From Alkalicoccus halolimnae (GTDB lineage: Bacteria; Bacillota; Bacilli; Bacillales; Salisediminibacteriaceae): a DNA stretch of 64,000 bases. Of this stretch, positions 46,211 to 55,079 are shown piece by piece (the first letter of the stretch is position 1; every line of letters starts with the position of its first letter). The notes under the pieces are model-generated. The model had not been told where the DNA came from, did not search any database, and saw only the letters and a program-made list of their open reading frames with translations. The translations under genes were made by a program, and so were the position numbers. The stretch lies in contig NZ_CP144914.1 in NCBI RefSeq assembly GCF_008014775.2, positions 2,170,001-2,234,000 on the forward strand, in the 5' to 3' direction.

Positions 46211-47236
46211 TTAAATATATACAGATTTTCCGCTTTTTTCGCTTTCGTAAGCAGCTTCCGCCATTTTGACAATCGTAACTGCTGTATCAAGGTCACACCC
46301 GCTCCCGAACAATTCCGTCCTCGTGTCTGACTGATCGAGGACAAAATCAATAAACAGGTTCACAGGTACTTCTCCTTCTGTAGCAAATACTGCCTGATCC
46401 ACCAGTAGTGATTCTCCATCCCCTTCACCTTTATCAACGAAAACATCCGGGTTCTTTTCTCCCAGGATTGTTAAACTTCCTTTCGTACCGGTAACCTCAA
46501 GCAGATTTCCACGCGCTCCGGAAACAAGATTTGTATGAGCAGCACCAAGAAGCGAACTGTTTTTAAAAGAAACACTGACCGTAGCTGTATCTTCCACTTC
46601 TCTCTTCGTGACATACTTCATGCGTGCGTGTACAGATTCCGGTAATCCTCCCAAGAACGTGAGCAGGGAGAGGCCGTGGACACCCAGGTCGATCAATGCT
46701 CCCCCTCCCGCAGTAGACCTGTCATACCAGCTTTCCGGCAGACGGTTCGTTTTGGCCATACCATGAGATCGTCGAAAATAGATAGAAAGGAGTTCTCCTA
46801 ATTCTCCAGCTGATATCAGGTGTTTTGCATACTGATAAGCGCCAATAGTAAGAGATTCGTGGGAAATTACACATTTCACATTGTTTCCTCGTACAGCCTC
46901 CCGTATTTCTTCCGCTTCTTCTCCCGTAACCGCCACAACTTTGTCCGTGAAAATATGTTTATGAGCCTTAGCTGCTTTGATAATGAGCTCAAAATGCCGA
47001 TTCGTTTCTGCTTCAATCATCACGGCATCAACCGCATCATCATTTAAAATCTCCTCATACTGTTTGATGAACGGCACATTCAGCTGTTCAGCAAACTTTG
47101 TGCCACGATCCTTATCATGGTCCCATACCGCTTTCCATTCTATTTTTTCATTGGAAAGCGTGTTCAGTTTATCAATAAATCCTTTCGTATGAACATGCCA
47201 GGTTCCTACAAGTGCGAGCCCTACTTTTTCCTTCAT
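46211..47236 (-). CDS. Gfo/Idh/MocA-family oxidoreductase
   Basis: A 341-residue NAD(P)-dependent sugar or inositol dehydrogenase-like protein. The N-terminal Rossmann domain begins VGLALVGTWHVHTKGF, where the usual GxGxxG is replaced by GTWHVH, a variant seen in some Gfo/Idh subfamilies. The catalytic-type motif TDKVVAVTGEEAEE follows with the Lys in place of EKP, then a C-terminal alpha/beta domain with GGGALIDLGVHGLSLLTFLGG (in parts, about 178-198). The substrate is unknown. ATG 47236 fits AAAGGATG. It is monocistronic. Confidence 0.88.
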   Translation of the reverse strand: MKEKVGLALVGTWHVHTKGFIDKLNTLSNEKIEWKAVWDHDKDRGTKFAEQLNVPFIKQYEEILNDDAVDAVMIEAETNRHFELIIKAAKAHKHIFTDKVVAVTGEEAEEIREAVRGNNVKCVISHESLTIGAYQYAKHLISAGELGELLSIYFRRSHGMAKTNRLPESWYDRSTAGGGALIDLGVHGLSLLTFLGGLPESVHARMKYVTKREVEDTATVSVSFKNSSLLGAAHTNLVSGARGNLLEVTGTKGSLTILGEKNPDVFVDKGEGDGESLLVDQAVFATEGEVPVNLFIDFVLDQSDTRTELFGSGCDLDTAVTIVKMAEAAYESEKSGKSVYI

Positions 47237-47376
47237 TTCTATCATCCTTTCCCGGAACGGTTTTTTCATTGTACGTGATTTCCATTCATTTTCCTACTGA
47301 AAAACTGCTATTCTAAGGGAGAATTTTGATTATGCTTATTTCTTCGGCTTTTTTTACGTTCGGTGTTAATAATAAA

Positions 47377-47650
47377 GCTGTGGTAAAGGATTCTGTTGTT
47401 GATAAATGTAGAAAACTCCGCTTCAGCTCTGCCGTGGAGGAGATCTCCGGGTGGACAGCATTCCGGGAAATTTTTCAGTCTCCTTCTTTCATCGGCACCA
47501 GAGGCTTTTCACATCTTTTTAATTTTTGATGACAGAAAGACCGCTGGTTGAACGAAGAATGTACAAAATTAGAACCAGGCCAGAAATTCCTTTGGAAAAG
47601 AAGCTTGAATGAAGATCCTCCATGTTGAAGGTCTGTTACAGGCGCTATTT
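47377..47650 (+). repeat. R2 repeat, plus orientation
   Basis: It begins GCTGTGGTAAAGGATT, then GTTGATAAATGTAGAA, CTCCGCTTCAGCTCTGCC, GTGGAGGAGATCTCCGGG and GAACGAAGAATGTACAAAA. It is close to the 38301 copy. The right half is degraded. It separates the divergent oxidoreductase and MBL lipoprotein genes. Confidence 0.7.
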
Positions 47651-47741
47651 TAACAATATTGGCCTCTGACATAGATTCCCTTCAGAAAACCGCGAAATAC
47701 TTCGATTTATTTCCTCAAAAGGATAATATTATTTCTCTCTA

Positions 47742-47770
47742 TTGTTTTCCATATAGAAAGGGCTTATAGT
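47742..47770 (+). promoter_or_regulatory. Promoter of the MBL lipoprotein gene
   Basis: TTGTTT (47742-47747) and TATAGT (47765-47770) are 17 bases apart, 35 bases before the GTG start. Confidence 0.6.
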
Positions 47771-47804
47771 CGACATATCCGGAAATTCATGGGAGGAATG
47801 CGAT

Positions 47805-49205
47805 GTGAGAATCTTTTATCGAGGAGCTGCAGTGATCAGTTTAGCAATTTTGACCGCCTGCGGAACGGCTGAAACTGAAAGTAACAACACTTCCAGCGGA
47901 AATACTGAAAATGAGAGCAGTACTTTTAATAACAGTGAAGAAGGTTCTCAGGAAACACCAGCCAAAAACGAAAACAAAACGGATAATATATCAAAAGCGG
48001 AACAGGAAGAACCAAAAGAAGATGAGCCCGAAAATTTAAATAATGAAGAGAGCGATCAACACAATGAAACTGTTGAAGAAAATAACCAGTCTATAGAGGA
48101 GAATAATACAGTAGAAGAACAAAACTCTTTCGAAGAAGATCTGAGCGGACTGGAAGTACACTATATTGATGCTGGTCAGGCCGATGCTGCGCTTTTCACA
48201 TACAGCTATGAGGATGAAAATTACAATATTTTATATGACAGCGGTAATTGGAACAGGACAGATGTTTTTGACTATTTGACAGATCAGGGTGTGGAACACC
48301 TTAATTTTATGATTGGCAGCCACCCCCATGCCGATCACATTGGGCAGATGGATACGATTATTGAAAATATAGAAGTAGAAGAAGTATGGATGTCCGGTGA
48401 TGAAACAAGTTCTCAAACTTTTGAGAGAGTTATCGATTCAGTCATAAACAGCGAAGCCGATTATATTGAACCGCGGTCCGGAGATACGTTTCAGGCCGGT
48501 CCTTTGGAAATTGAAATATTAAATCCGGAAACCCTATCAGGAGATGTGCACGAAGGGTCCCTTGCAGCAATGTTTACTTACGGTGATAATCGCTTTTTGT
48601 TTACAGGAGATGCCGAGACACATACGGAATCAGCTATGATTTCAAGGGGACATGAGCTGAAGGCGGACATTCTCCAGCTTGGGCACCACGGCTCAAACAC
48701 CTCCACTTCTGAAGAATTCCTGGAAGCTGTTGAGCCGCGAATCGCTGTTGTTTCTGCTGGACAGGACAGTCAGTATGGTCATCCACATGAAGAGGTAATC
48801 GATCGGATAAATAACTCTGGAGCTGATATATATGGAACTCACGTTCATGGAACGATCATAGCTGCTTCAGACGGAGAGACATTAGAAATCACCACCGGCT
48901 CAACTGGCGATGTCACTGCGCAGGACAACAGCTCCGGTAACGAGGGTTCTTCTTCCCCGAGTAACAACAGCGCGGACCAGAACAGTTCAGAAAACAATCC
49001 TGATCCTGATACAGGTGATTGCGTGAACATTAACAGCGCTTCCCTGACGGAATTACAGGATATTCATCAGGTAGGACCTGCGCGGGCTGAAGACATTGTG
49101 GATCTGAGGCCATTTTCCAGTGTGAGGGACCTGACACGCGTCAGTGGAATTGGCGAAGGTCGCATAGATGAAATACTGGAAGAAGAAATTGCGTGTGTAC
49201 AGTAA
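47805..49205 (+). CDS. Secreted ComEC-like metallo-beta-lactamase/HhH lipoprotein
   Basis: A 466-residue lipoprotein. A signal with lipobox LTAC (Cys 19) is followed by a long acidic Asn/Ser/Glu linker (about 20-105). A metallo-beta-lactamase domain of the ComEC C-terminal type (about 110-350) has DAGQADA, SHPHADHIG (HxHxDH), TGDAETHTE and LGHHGSNTSTS. A second Ser/Asn linker leads to a ComEA-like helix-hairpin-helix domain (about 405-466: NINSASLTELQDIHQVGPARAEDI in parts). It is probably an extracellular nuclease or phosphodiesterase tethered to the membrane. GTG start with GGGAGG upstream. DUF3006 follows at once. Confidence 0.9.
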   Translation: MRIFYRGAAVISLAILTACGTAETESNNTSSGNTENESSTFNNSEEGSQETPAKNENKTDNISKAEQEEPKEDEPENLNNEESDQHNETVEENNQSIEENNTVEEQNSFEEDLSGLEVHYIDAGQADAALFTYSYEDENYNILYDSGNWNRTDVFDYLTDQGVEHLNFMIGSHPHADHIGQMDTIIENIEVEEVWMSGDETSSQTFERVIDSVINSEADYIEPRSGDTFQAGPLEIEILNPETLSGDVHEGSLAAMFTYGDNRFLFTGDAETHTESAMISRGHELKADILQLGHHGSNTSTSEEFLEAVEPRIAVVSAGQDSQYGHPHEEVIDRINNSGADIYGTHVHGTIIAASDGETLEITTGSTGDVTAQDNSSGNEGSSSPSNNSADQNSSENNPDPDTGDCVNINSASLTELQDIHQVGPARAEDIVDLRPFSSVRDLTRVSGIGEGRIDEILEEEIACVQ

Positions 49206-49219
49206 AGGAGAGAATGGCT

Positions 49220-49489
49220 ATGAGTAAGTATCAAGGATTTATTGATCGGATTGAAGATAACAAATTCGCGGTCATTATTATCGAATCATTAAAAGAAGAG
49301 TATATTGTTGAAGCTTCTGACCTTCCCGATGGAGTACAAAGTGGATCCCATCTGCACGTAAATATTTCCAACGGCAGGATTACTTCTATGATTTATGACA
49401 AAACAAAGACAAATGCCGTGGAAAACCGCATATCAGATAAAATGGCTGAACTTCGTGAAAAAAAGAAAAAAAGCAGATACGAAAAATAA
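49220..49489 (+). CDS. DUF3006 family protein
   Basis: An 89-residue small protein: YQGFIDRIEDNKFAVIIIES and YIVEASDLPDGVQSGSHLHV near the start form the typical DUF3006 beta barrel, followed by a charged helix (AELREKKKKSR). DUF3006 genes commonly follow ComEC-type metallo-beta-lactamase genes, as here with a 14-base gap, so the two are very likely one operon and act together. The role is unknown. ATG 49220 best fits AAAGGAG; ATG 49214 is nearly as good. It lacks a signal peptide. Confidence 0.85.
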   Translation: MSKYQGFIDRIEDNKFAVIIIESLKEEYIVEASDLPDGVQSGSHLHVNISNGRITSMIYDKTKTNAVENRISDKMAELREKKKKSRYEK

Positions 49490-49555
49490 ACTGTCTGGCT
49501 CGAACCTTTTAAAAACTACGCTGCTGCTTTGGAACACGCTTTTTTTTACTGAAGA

Positions 49556-49593
49556 CAGAGCTGCCCCAATGAACTGGGACAGCTCTTTTTAAT
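49556..49593 (+). terminator. Terminator after the DUF3006 gene
   Basis: AGAGCTG(C)CCCA pairs with TGGG(A)CAGCTCT, followed by TTTTT. Confidence 0.85.
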
Positions 49594-50153
49594 GTCTTCA
49601 TCGCTGAAAAATGGTTTCTTTATTGAAGGTCAATCCTGTTAACGCCAGAACATTTGGAAGACTGATTTTCAGATCTTACTCAGATCCCGCCGGAGTCGCT
49701 GTGTGCGGTTTCAATCATCAGTCTAAAAACATTATCTCTAATAATTGATAATTACAAGCAATGGATCATGGGAAATCTAGTTTCAAGAAATTCTGTCAGC
49801 TGCATTCAAGTTATTTCACCATAACAACTTCTTAAAATATACTTTCAACCTTTTAGCCCACAGATATAATTACCCTCTGACTTTCTCATTTTATCAAATA
49901 GTTATGTGTAGTTTTTATTATCATTATGTTATTAATCATAGAAATGGTTTAGATATGCACCGTACCTGTCAGCAGAGCATTACATGAGAAACATGTACTG
50001 TATTCCTCGAAGAATCCTGTTCTTTAAGCCCTGCTTTCCGTCTTCATCATTCATTATCCGAAATTTAAAAGGCTGTCCCGTAAAAATCGGGACAGCCTGA
50101 AAGTGAAAACTTATATTAGCTTCATTGAATCAATTTCATATTTTAAAATAGAA
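49594..50153. other. Intergenic stretch without a recognised gene
   Basis: It is AT-rich with no convincing coding frame. A perfect hairpin AGGCTGTCCCG/CGGGACAGCCT at 50070-50099 may be a leftover terminator. Confidence 0.55.
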
Positions 50154-50300
50154 ATCAACACTGTAAAAAATTGAAAAATAAACATAACATTGTGTGCTGA
50201 CCGTACTTTATCCTTCTGGTACTGCTATATTTCCCTGCGCTCATTTCTAAATACGAACATCAGCTTATAACCCGCTATAAGTATTCGTATTTTTATCTGC
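50154..50300. repeat. Diverged intergenic repeat R3, copy B
   Basis: It shares CAACACTGTAAAA, CTGCGCTCATTT, ATCAGCTTAT and CTATAAGTATTCGTAT in the same order with 1158-1360. It lies just past the 3' end of an acetyltransferase gene. Confidence 0.4.
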
Positions 50301-50326
50301 GAAAAGCACTAATGAAATTCATTCAA

Positions 50327-50872
50327 TTAATTCAGCTTTAGTTGGTGCTTTTGAAATTTTTCCAGGTCATCCCAACCGTAAGCAACTTTTGTATAGCTGT
50401 GGCCGCCAATTTCCGCCGGCGCATCATATACTTTCTTGCCTCCCACAGTTTCGAAAAAATCCCTGTCAGGATTATTCTCCAACGTCCATAAAGCTGCTCG
50501 TGCGTGATCGAAAGAAAGCAGATGCTCGGCACAAGCTTCGAAGAGTTTACGGCCCAGCCCTCGTCCCTGATGTTCGGGATGAACAAAAACCCCGTAAATT
50601 TCTCCCGTATACCGCATACGGAGACGGGCATCACGCATTGTACCTGCCAGGGCAAAAGCGAGGATGGTCCCCTTCTCTTCCGCTACGAAAGTCATTGTAC
50701 CTCCGCTGAGCGCCTTTGGAAGACTTTTTTTCCAGCGCACTTCTCTTGTTTCATACGTCCAGGTATTCAAAACTTCTGCCGGAAAAATCTCTTTATACGT
50801 GTTCAGCCAATTGTCAACATGAACGCGGGCTATACCCGAATAATCGTCTGCACTGGCGCGTCTGATATTCAT
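50327..50872 (-). CDS. GNAT-family N-acetyltransferase
   Basis: A 181-residue GCN5-type acetyltransferase. The N-terminal IRRASADDYSGIARVHVDNW (about 3-22), the FALAGTMRD strand, YGVFVHPEHQGRGLGRKLFEAC (acetyl-CoA loop, about 102-123) and the ALWTLENNPDRDFFETVGGKK motif (in parts) are typical. The substrate is unknown. ATG 50872 follows AAAGGGAG; an upstream ATG at 50947 would overlap the helicase end region and has no site. It is 58 bases downstream of the helicase gene, possibly cotranscribed. Confidence 0.9.
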   Translation of the reverse strand: MNIRRASADDYSGIARVHVDNWLNTYKEIFPAEVLNTWTYETREVRWKKSLPKALSGGTMTFVAEEKGTILAFALAGTMRDARLRMRYTGEIYGVFVHPEHQGRGLGRKLFEACAEHLLSFDHARAALWTLENNPDRDFFETVGGKKVYDAPAEIGGHSYTKVAYGWDDLEKFQKHQLKLN

Positions 50873-50930
50873 TATATACTCCCTTTCATCCATTTCGATA
50901 TGATTATCATAACATAAAGCTGGATTATAT

Positions 50931-52052
50931 TTATACAAGGCGTCCATGGGATAACCGTTTTTGAGTCAATGTCAGTCCTAGGGTATCTCCTATTTGGAGT
51001 AGTCTTTCTTTTTCTCCTTCTGTTACGATAGAAACGACTACCCCTTTCTTGCCTGCACGTGCCGTTCTCCCTGAGCGGTGTACGTACTGATGCACATCAT
51101 TTGCAAGATCAAGCTGAACGACGTGGGTTAAGTCATGCAGATCCAGCCCACGAGATGCGACATCAGTAGCGAGCAGCAGTGGAATTTCCCTGTTTCGGAA
51201 TTTCTGCATGGCTGCTTCTCTCTCCTGCTTATTTGTTTCTCCCTGCAATAAGGCAATTTTTTTAGCCTTATATTCCAGCCTCTCTCCATAGGTCTGCAGT
51301 TCATTGCGGTCGTTACAGAATGCGATGCCGTAAAAACCTTCAATTTGGACAAGCTTCTGGAGAAGTTTCGTTTTGTCTCTTCGTTCACCGACAAGATAAA
51401 CGTGCTCCATATTTTTAAGCATTTCTTTATCCATACGTATCCTGATGATATCTGGATTATCGACCCTTTCCTCAGCCTGCTTCTCGATACGGGGCGGAAT
51501 GGTCGCAGAAACGATCAACTTCTGGCAGTCTCTTTTCACGGTTTTTATAAGCTTGTCAATTCCCGTAATGTGTTCTTTTGCAAACAGCTGATCCGCTTCA
51601 TCCAGGATCAGAGTGGAAACCTCGTGCATTTTTAATTTTTTTGATTCTATATGTTCCAGGAGACGCCCGGGAGTACCTATAATGATTGCTGGCTTCTTCT
51701 TGAGCTTTTCTTCCTGCCGCTTCACATTTGCCCCTCCGATCAGGGCGGTACTGGAATAGCCGCTTCCTTCCGTCCATGCCTGTACTTCGGAAAGAATCTG
51801 CATAGCTAGTTCTCTTGAGGAAACGACCACAATTATCTGGGCCTGTTTAATGTTTTTGTTGAGTTTATTTAATGCCGGCAGAAGATAGGCTACCGTTTTA
51901 CCTGAACCTGTCGGTGCCTCCGCAATAATATTTCTATTTTCCAATGCGTTTGGAAGCATTTGCTTTTGAATAGGTGTGAATGCAGTAAACCCGGACTTCT
52001 TCCAAGCTTCCTGTAAAAAACCAGGAAGTGTTTCAATTATAGATTCGCTCAT
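50931..52052 (-). CDS. DEAD-box RNA helicase, YfmL-like
   Basis: A 373-residue RNA helicase with the complete core and no C-terminal RNA-binding extension. Motifs are the Q motif FTPIQKQM, APTGSGKT (I), SSRELA (Ia), TPGRL (Ib), LDEADQL (II), SAT (III), then ATDVASRGLD (V) and HRSGRTARAG (VI). The minimal size and sequence resemble B. subtilis YfmL, involved in ribosome assembly. ATG 52052 or 52055 fits GAAGGAG; readings further upstream run into non-coding DNA and the aldA terminator. Confidence 0.92.
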   Translation of the reverse strand: MSESIIETLPGFLQEAWKKSGFTAFTPIQKQMLPNALENRNIIAEAPTGSGKTVAYLLPALNKLNKNIKQAQIIVVVSSRELAMQILSEVQAWTEGSGYSSTALIGGANVKRQEEKLKKKPAIIIGTPGRLLEHIESKKLKMHEVSTLILDEADQLFAKEHITGIDKLIKTVKRDCQKLIVSATIPPRIEKQAEERVDNPDIIRIRMDKEMLKNMEHVYLVGERRDKTKLLQKLVQIEGFYGIAFCNDRNELQTYGERLEYKAKKIALLQGETNKQEREAAMQKFRNREIPLLLATDVASRGLDLHDLTHVVQLDLANDVHQYVHRSGRTARAGKKGVVVSIVTEGEKERLLQIGDTLGLTLTQKRLSHGRLV

Positions 52053-52139
52053 CATTATGCTCCTTCTTCGTACGTTTAGTCTAACCTTCATTGTATCGTA
52101 CGAGACCTTGTGCCGCCAGAGATTTCTTCTGCACATTAA

Positions 52140-52171
52140 ATAAAGACACTCCAGCGGCAGCTGAAGTGTCA
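52140..52171 (-). terminator. aldA terminator
   Basis: On the minus strand GACACTTCAGC pairs with GCTGGAGTGTC (one mismatch), followed by TTTATTT, ten bases past the aldA stop. Confidence 0.8.
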
Positions 52172-52181
52172 AAAGGTTCTT

Positions 52182-53633
52182 TTATTGATGATCGTCTTTA
52201 TACTGCATGTAAACTACTTGAGTGCTGAGAAAATCTCCCAGACCGTGCTTTCCGTCTGTGCCGCCGATCCCGGATTGACGGAATCCGGCATGATATCCCT
52301 GGACCGCCTCGAAATTTTCGCGGTTTACAAAGGTTTCTCCAAAACGGAGCCCATTGGAAAGCTTCATTGCCTGGTGGTAGTTTTCTGTATAGACAGAGGA
52401 AGAAAGACCGTAAACAGAATCATTTGCCATTTCAATCACTTCATCGATATTGTTATACGTTACTATCGGAAGGACCGGACCGAATATTTCATCTTTTATA
52501 ATCTGCATACTCTGCTTTGCTTCCGAAATCACAGTTGGTTCATAGAAGAAGCCTTTCTTTGTATCTGCCCGCTGGCCTCCAGCGAGTACTTTAGCTCCTG
52601 CCTTTTTTGCTTCCTGTACCATTTCGTCCACTTCTTTTAAACGATCTTCGCTTACGAGCGGCCCCATATCAAGAGACGAGTCCTGAAGCGGGTCTCCAAA
52701 AGTTACTTTTTTCATTGATTCTGTAATTTTTTTCGTGAATTCTTCTGCCACGCTTTCATGAACATATACTCTCTCAGCATTAGTACATGCCTGACCCGCG
52801 TTAATAATACGGCTTTTCGTAATATTTTCAACAGCAAGATCAAGGTCCGCCTGCTCAGTTACTATAGCAGGAGCTTTCCCTCCAAGTTCAAGATTTACTT
52901 TCGTAATGTTCTGTGCTGCTGCTTCCATTACTTTTACTCCGGCAGGAATACTTCCGGTCATCGTTACCATAGCTACTTTTTCGTGAGTAGCCAGTGCATT
53001 TCCGAGAGTGGAACCTTTCCCGGTAATAAAATTGTAGACGCCTTTTGGGAGAATATCCATTTTATCCAACATTTCTGTGAAGTAGGCTGCTGTATTTGGA
53101 GTCTGCTGGCTTGGTTTAAGAACGATTGTGCATCCTGCCATCAATGAAGTCGCTACTTTACGGGCGAGTATAAATACAGGGAAATTCCAAGGAACAATCC
53201 CTGCTACTACACCTATAGCCCGCCGATGTATAAAAATGTTTTCGTTCGCGCGGTCACTTGGTACTATTTCTCCTTCGATCCGGCGGGACCATTCCGACAT
53301 ATACTGAAAATAGTCGATAGCGAGATCGACTTCTCCGCTTGCCATTTCCTCACTTTTTCCTTGTTCTTCAATAAGAAGTTTAATAAACGTTTCCCTGTTT
53401 TCTTTCATTTTCAGGCCAATTTCGCGAACAATCCGTCCTCTTTCATTCGACGGCGTTCCTTCCCAATTTTTCTGAGCTTTAAAAGCTGCTGAAACAGCTT
53501 TTTCTACATCTTCTTCTGTACCATTTGAGATTCTGGAAATCACTTCTTCTGTAGCCGGATTCACTATGTCAATAGTATCTTTCGCAGTGGAATCCGTAAA
53601 TTTACCGTTAATATATAATTTATGGGGCTTCAT
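52182..53633 (-). CDS. aldA: Aldehyde dehydrogenase, AldA type
   Basis: A 483-residue NAD-dependent aldehyde dehydrogenase, closest in pattern to lactaldehyde/glycolaldehyde dehydrogenase AldA. Key residues are in VPWNFPVF (cofactor, about 149-156), the general base in LELGGKAP (Glu about 250), the catalytic Cys in INAGQACTNAERV (about 284) and EIFGPVLP. ATG 53633 is nine bases from AAGGAGG; a methionine three codons earlier touches the site. The exact aldehyde is not determined by the sequence. It is monocistronic, with terminators on both sides. Confidence 0.9.
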   Translation of the reverse strand: MKPHKLYINGKFTDSTAKDTIDIVNPATEEVISRISNGTEEDVEKAVSAAFKAQKNWEGTPSNERGRIVREIGLKMKENRETFIKLLIEEQGKSEEMASGEVDLAIDYFQYMSEWSRRIEGEIVPSDRANENIFIHRRAIGVVAGIVPWNFPVFILARKVATSLMAGCTIVLKPSQQTPNTAAYFTEMLDKMDILPKGVYNFITGKGSTLGNALATHEKVAMVTMTGSIPAGVKVMEAAAQNITKVNLELGGKAPAIVTEQADLDLAVENITKSRIINAGQACTNAERVYVHESVAEEFTKKITESMKKVTFGDPLQDSSLDMGPLVSEDRLKEVDEMVQEAKKAGAKVLAGGQRADTKKGFFYEPTVISEAKQSMQIIKDEIFGPVLPIVTYNNIDEVIEMANDSVYGLSSSVYTENYHQAMKLSNGLRFGETFVNRENFEAVQGYHAGFRQSGIGGTDGKHGLGDFLSTQVVYMQYKDDHQ

Positions 53634-53705
53634 ATGTTTCATCCTCCTTCTAAAATCACTAAGGAGACTGTACCTTTTTTTTCGCAACACTAAACATCAG
53701 CACAA

Positions 53706-53751
53706 AGAACCCCGGATTTTCTGCAGCTGTTACACAGAAAATCCGGGGTTA
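53706..53751. terminator. Strong stem-loop upstream of aldA
   Basis: AACCCCGGATTTTCTG pairs perfectly with CAGAAAATCCGGGGTT around an 11-base loop. It closes the minus-strand gene at 53815. Confidence 0.88.
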
Positions 53752-53814
53752 GATTAATGGCTGTTTCGGCATCCAGAAACATCCTTTCCTTTTTATTTAT
53801 TGTCATCCTTGATT

Positions 53815-53994
53815 TTAATGAAGCGGCTTTTCCTTTTTAATTTCCTCTTTCATAGATTTATTAAGGTCCATTTCTTTATCGTCCTCATCTTCAGCGATCA
53901 GACGAATTGGACCACCTTCACTAATCATGTTCTCAATCGCAAGGTCATAGTCTTTGCGATCCGTTTCCAGCACTATTGGAATACGCTTTTTCAT
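53815..53994 (-). CDS. Small hypothetical protein
   Basis: A 59-residue charged soluble protein: KKRIPIVLETDRKDYDLAIENM (in part), then IRLIAEDEDDKEMDL and a Lys/Glu-rich tail. The first half looks like a beta-alpha unit. No family is recognised. A very strong GAGGAGGTGGAGAAG site precedes the ATG at 53994, and a terminator follows, so it is likely expressed. It lies between aldA and the dehydrogenase gene on the same strand. Confidence 0.65.
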   Translation of the reverse strand: MKKRIPIVLETDRKDYDLAIENMISEGGPIRLIAEDEDDKEMDLNKSMKEEIKKEKPLH

Positions 53995-54100
53995 CTTCTC
54001 CACCTCCTCTCGGACCTTATTATTCTATACCCGAAAGGAGCGTGAATGAACCGTAAATAAAAGCACACAGATGTGAAATTACTCTGACATTTGCAAGTGT

Positions 54101-54871
54101 TCAGCGGGCACCCATCCCTCCATCCACACGGTACTGGCTTCCTGTAATGAATTTTGAATCATCTCCTGCCAAAAACAGCATTAAATTAGCAACTTCCTGC
54201 ATCGCTCCATATCTTCCCAAAGGTATACGCGCAGTGATTTTCTCTTTAATTTTTTCCGGGTCGTCCTTATTCAGTTCCTTCGCAATTATTCTCATCATTT
54301 CAGAATCGATTGGTGAAGGGTGTATAGAGTTTACCCTTATTCCGGATGGTGCTGATTCCAAAGCTGCAGTTTTGGTTAAACCGACTACTGCATGCTTAGA
54401 AGCAGAATACAGAGAATTACCGCTGCTGCCTGTCAGTCCTGAAGTAGAAGAAGTGTTTATAATGCTTCCCTTTTTATGATCTATCATAATCGGAAGCACA
54501 TATTTTAATCCTAAAAACACTCCTTTTACATTGATATTCATAATGGCTTCAAAGTCCTCTGTCTCCTGATCTATGAGGGGGGCTACTTTTCCCAGAATAC
54601 CGGCGTTATTTAGAAAAACATCGATCCTTCCCCAGGTGGACAGCACCTGGTCCACATAATCCCTTACGTCTTTTTCACTAGTTACGTCTGCTTGAATACT
54701 AATAATATCCCCAAATTTACCTAATCTATTTAATTCCAATTTTAATTGTTCGGGGTCCTTATCTACTATAGCTACCTTGGAACCTTCTTTCAAAAAAAGT
54801 TCTGCGGCTGTGCTGCCTAAATTACCTGCTCCACCAGTAATAACGGATATTTGTCCTTCCAGTTTCTTCAT
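54101..54871 (-). CDS. Short-chain dehydrogenase/reductase
   Basis: A 256-residue classical SDR enzyme using NAD(P). The glycine motif TGGAGNLGSTAAELF (about 12-26), the acidic residue after strand 2 (IVDKD, favouring NAD), NNAGILG (about 87-93), Ser in STSGLTGS and the catalytic YSASKHA (about 154-160) are intact; GSQYRVDGGMGA ends it. The substrate is not clear; the glucose/hydroxybutyrate dehydrogenase group is closest in pattern. ATG 54871 follows GGGGAGC. It is monocistronic. Confidence 0.9.
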   Translation of the reverse strand: MKKLEGQISVITGGAGNLGSTAAELFLKEGSKVAIVDKDPEQLKLELNRLGKFGDIISIQADVTSEKDVRDYVDQVLSTWGRIDVFLNNAGILGKVAPLIDQETEDFEAIMNINVKGVFLGLKYVLPIMIDHKKGSIINTSSTSGLTGSSGNSLYSASKHAVVGLTKTAALESAPSGIRVNSIHPSPIDSEMMRIIAKELNKDDPEKIKEKITARIPLGRYGAMQEVANLMLFLAGDDSKFITGSQYRVDGGMGAR

Positions 54872-55079
54872 ATGCAATGCTCCCCTGCTTTCCAATTATG
54901 ATTTATTTTTATCTCTTTTTTTAAATGGATATAAATTATCCAGCACATTAATCAGACCGGAAAACAAAATTTTTCGAAATAATAGCAAAAGAACACTAAC
55001 GAATTCTAAATAAATGGAGGGATTCCTATGCTCGAAGGAATATTAAGGCATAGGATCCCTTGAATCTAAACTCCTCTGC

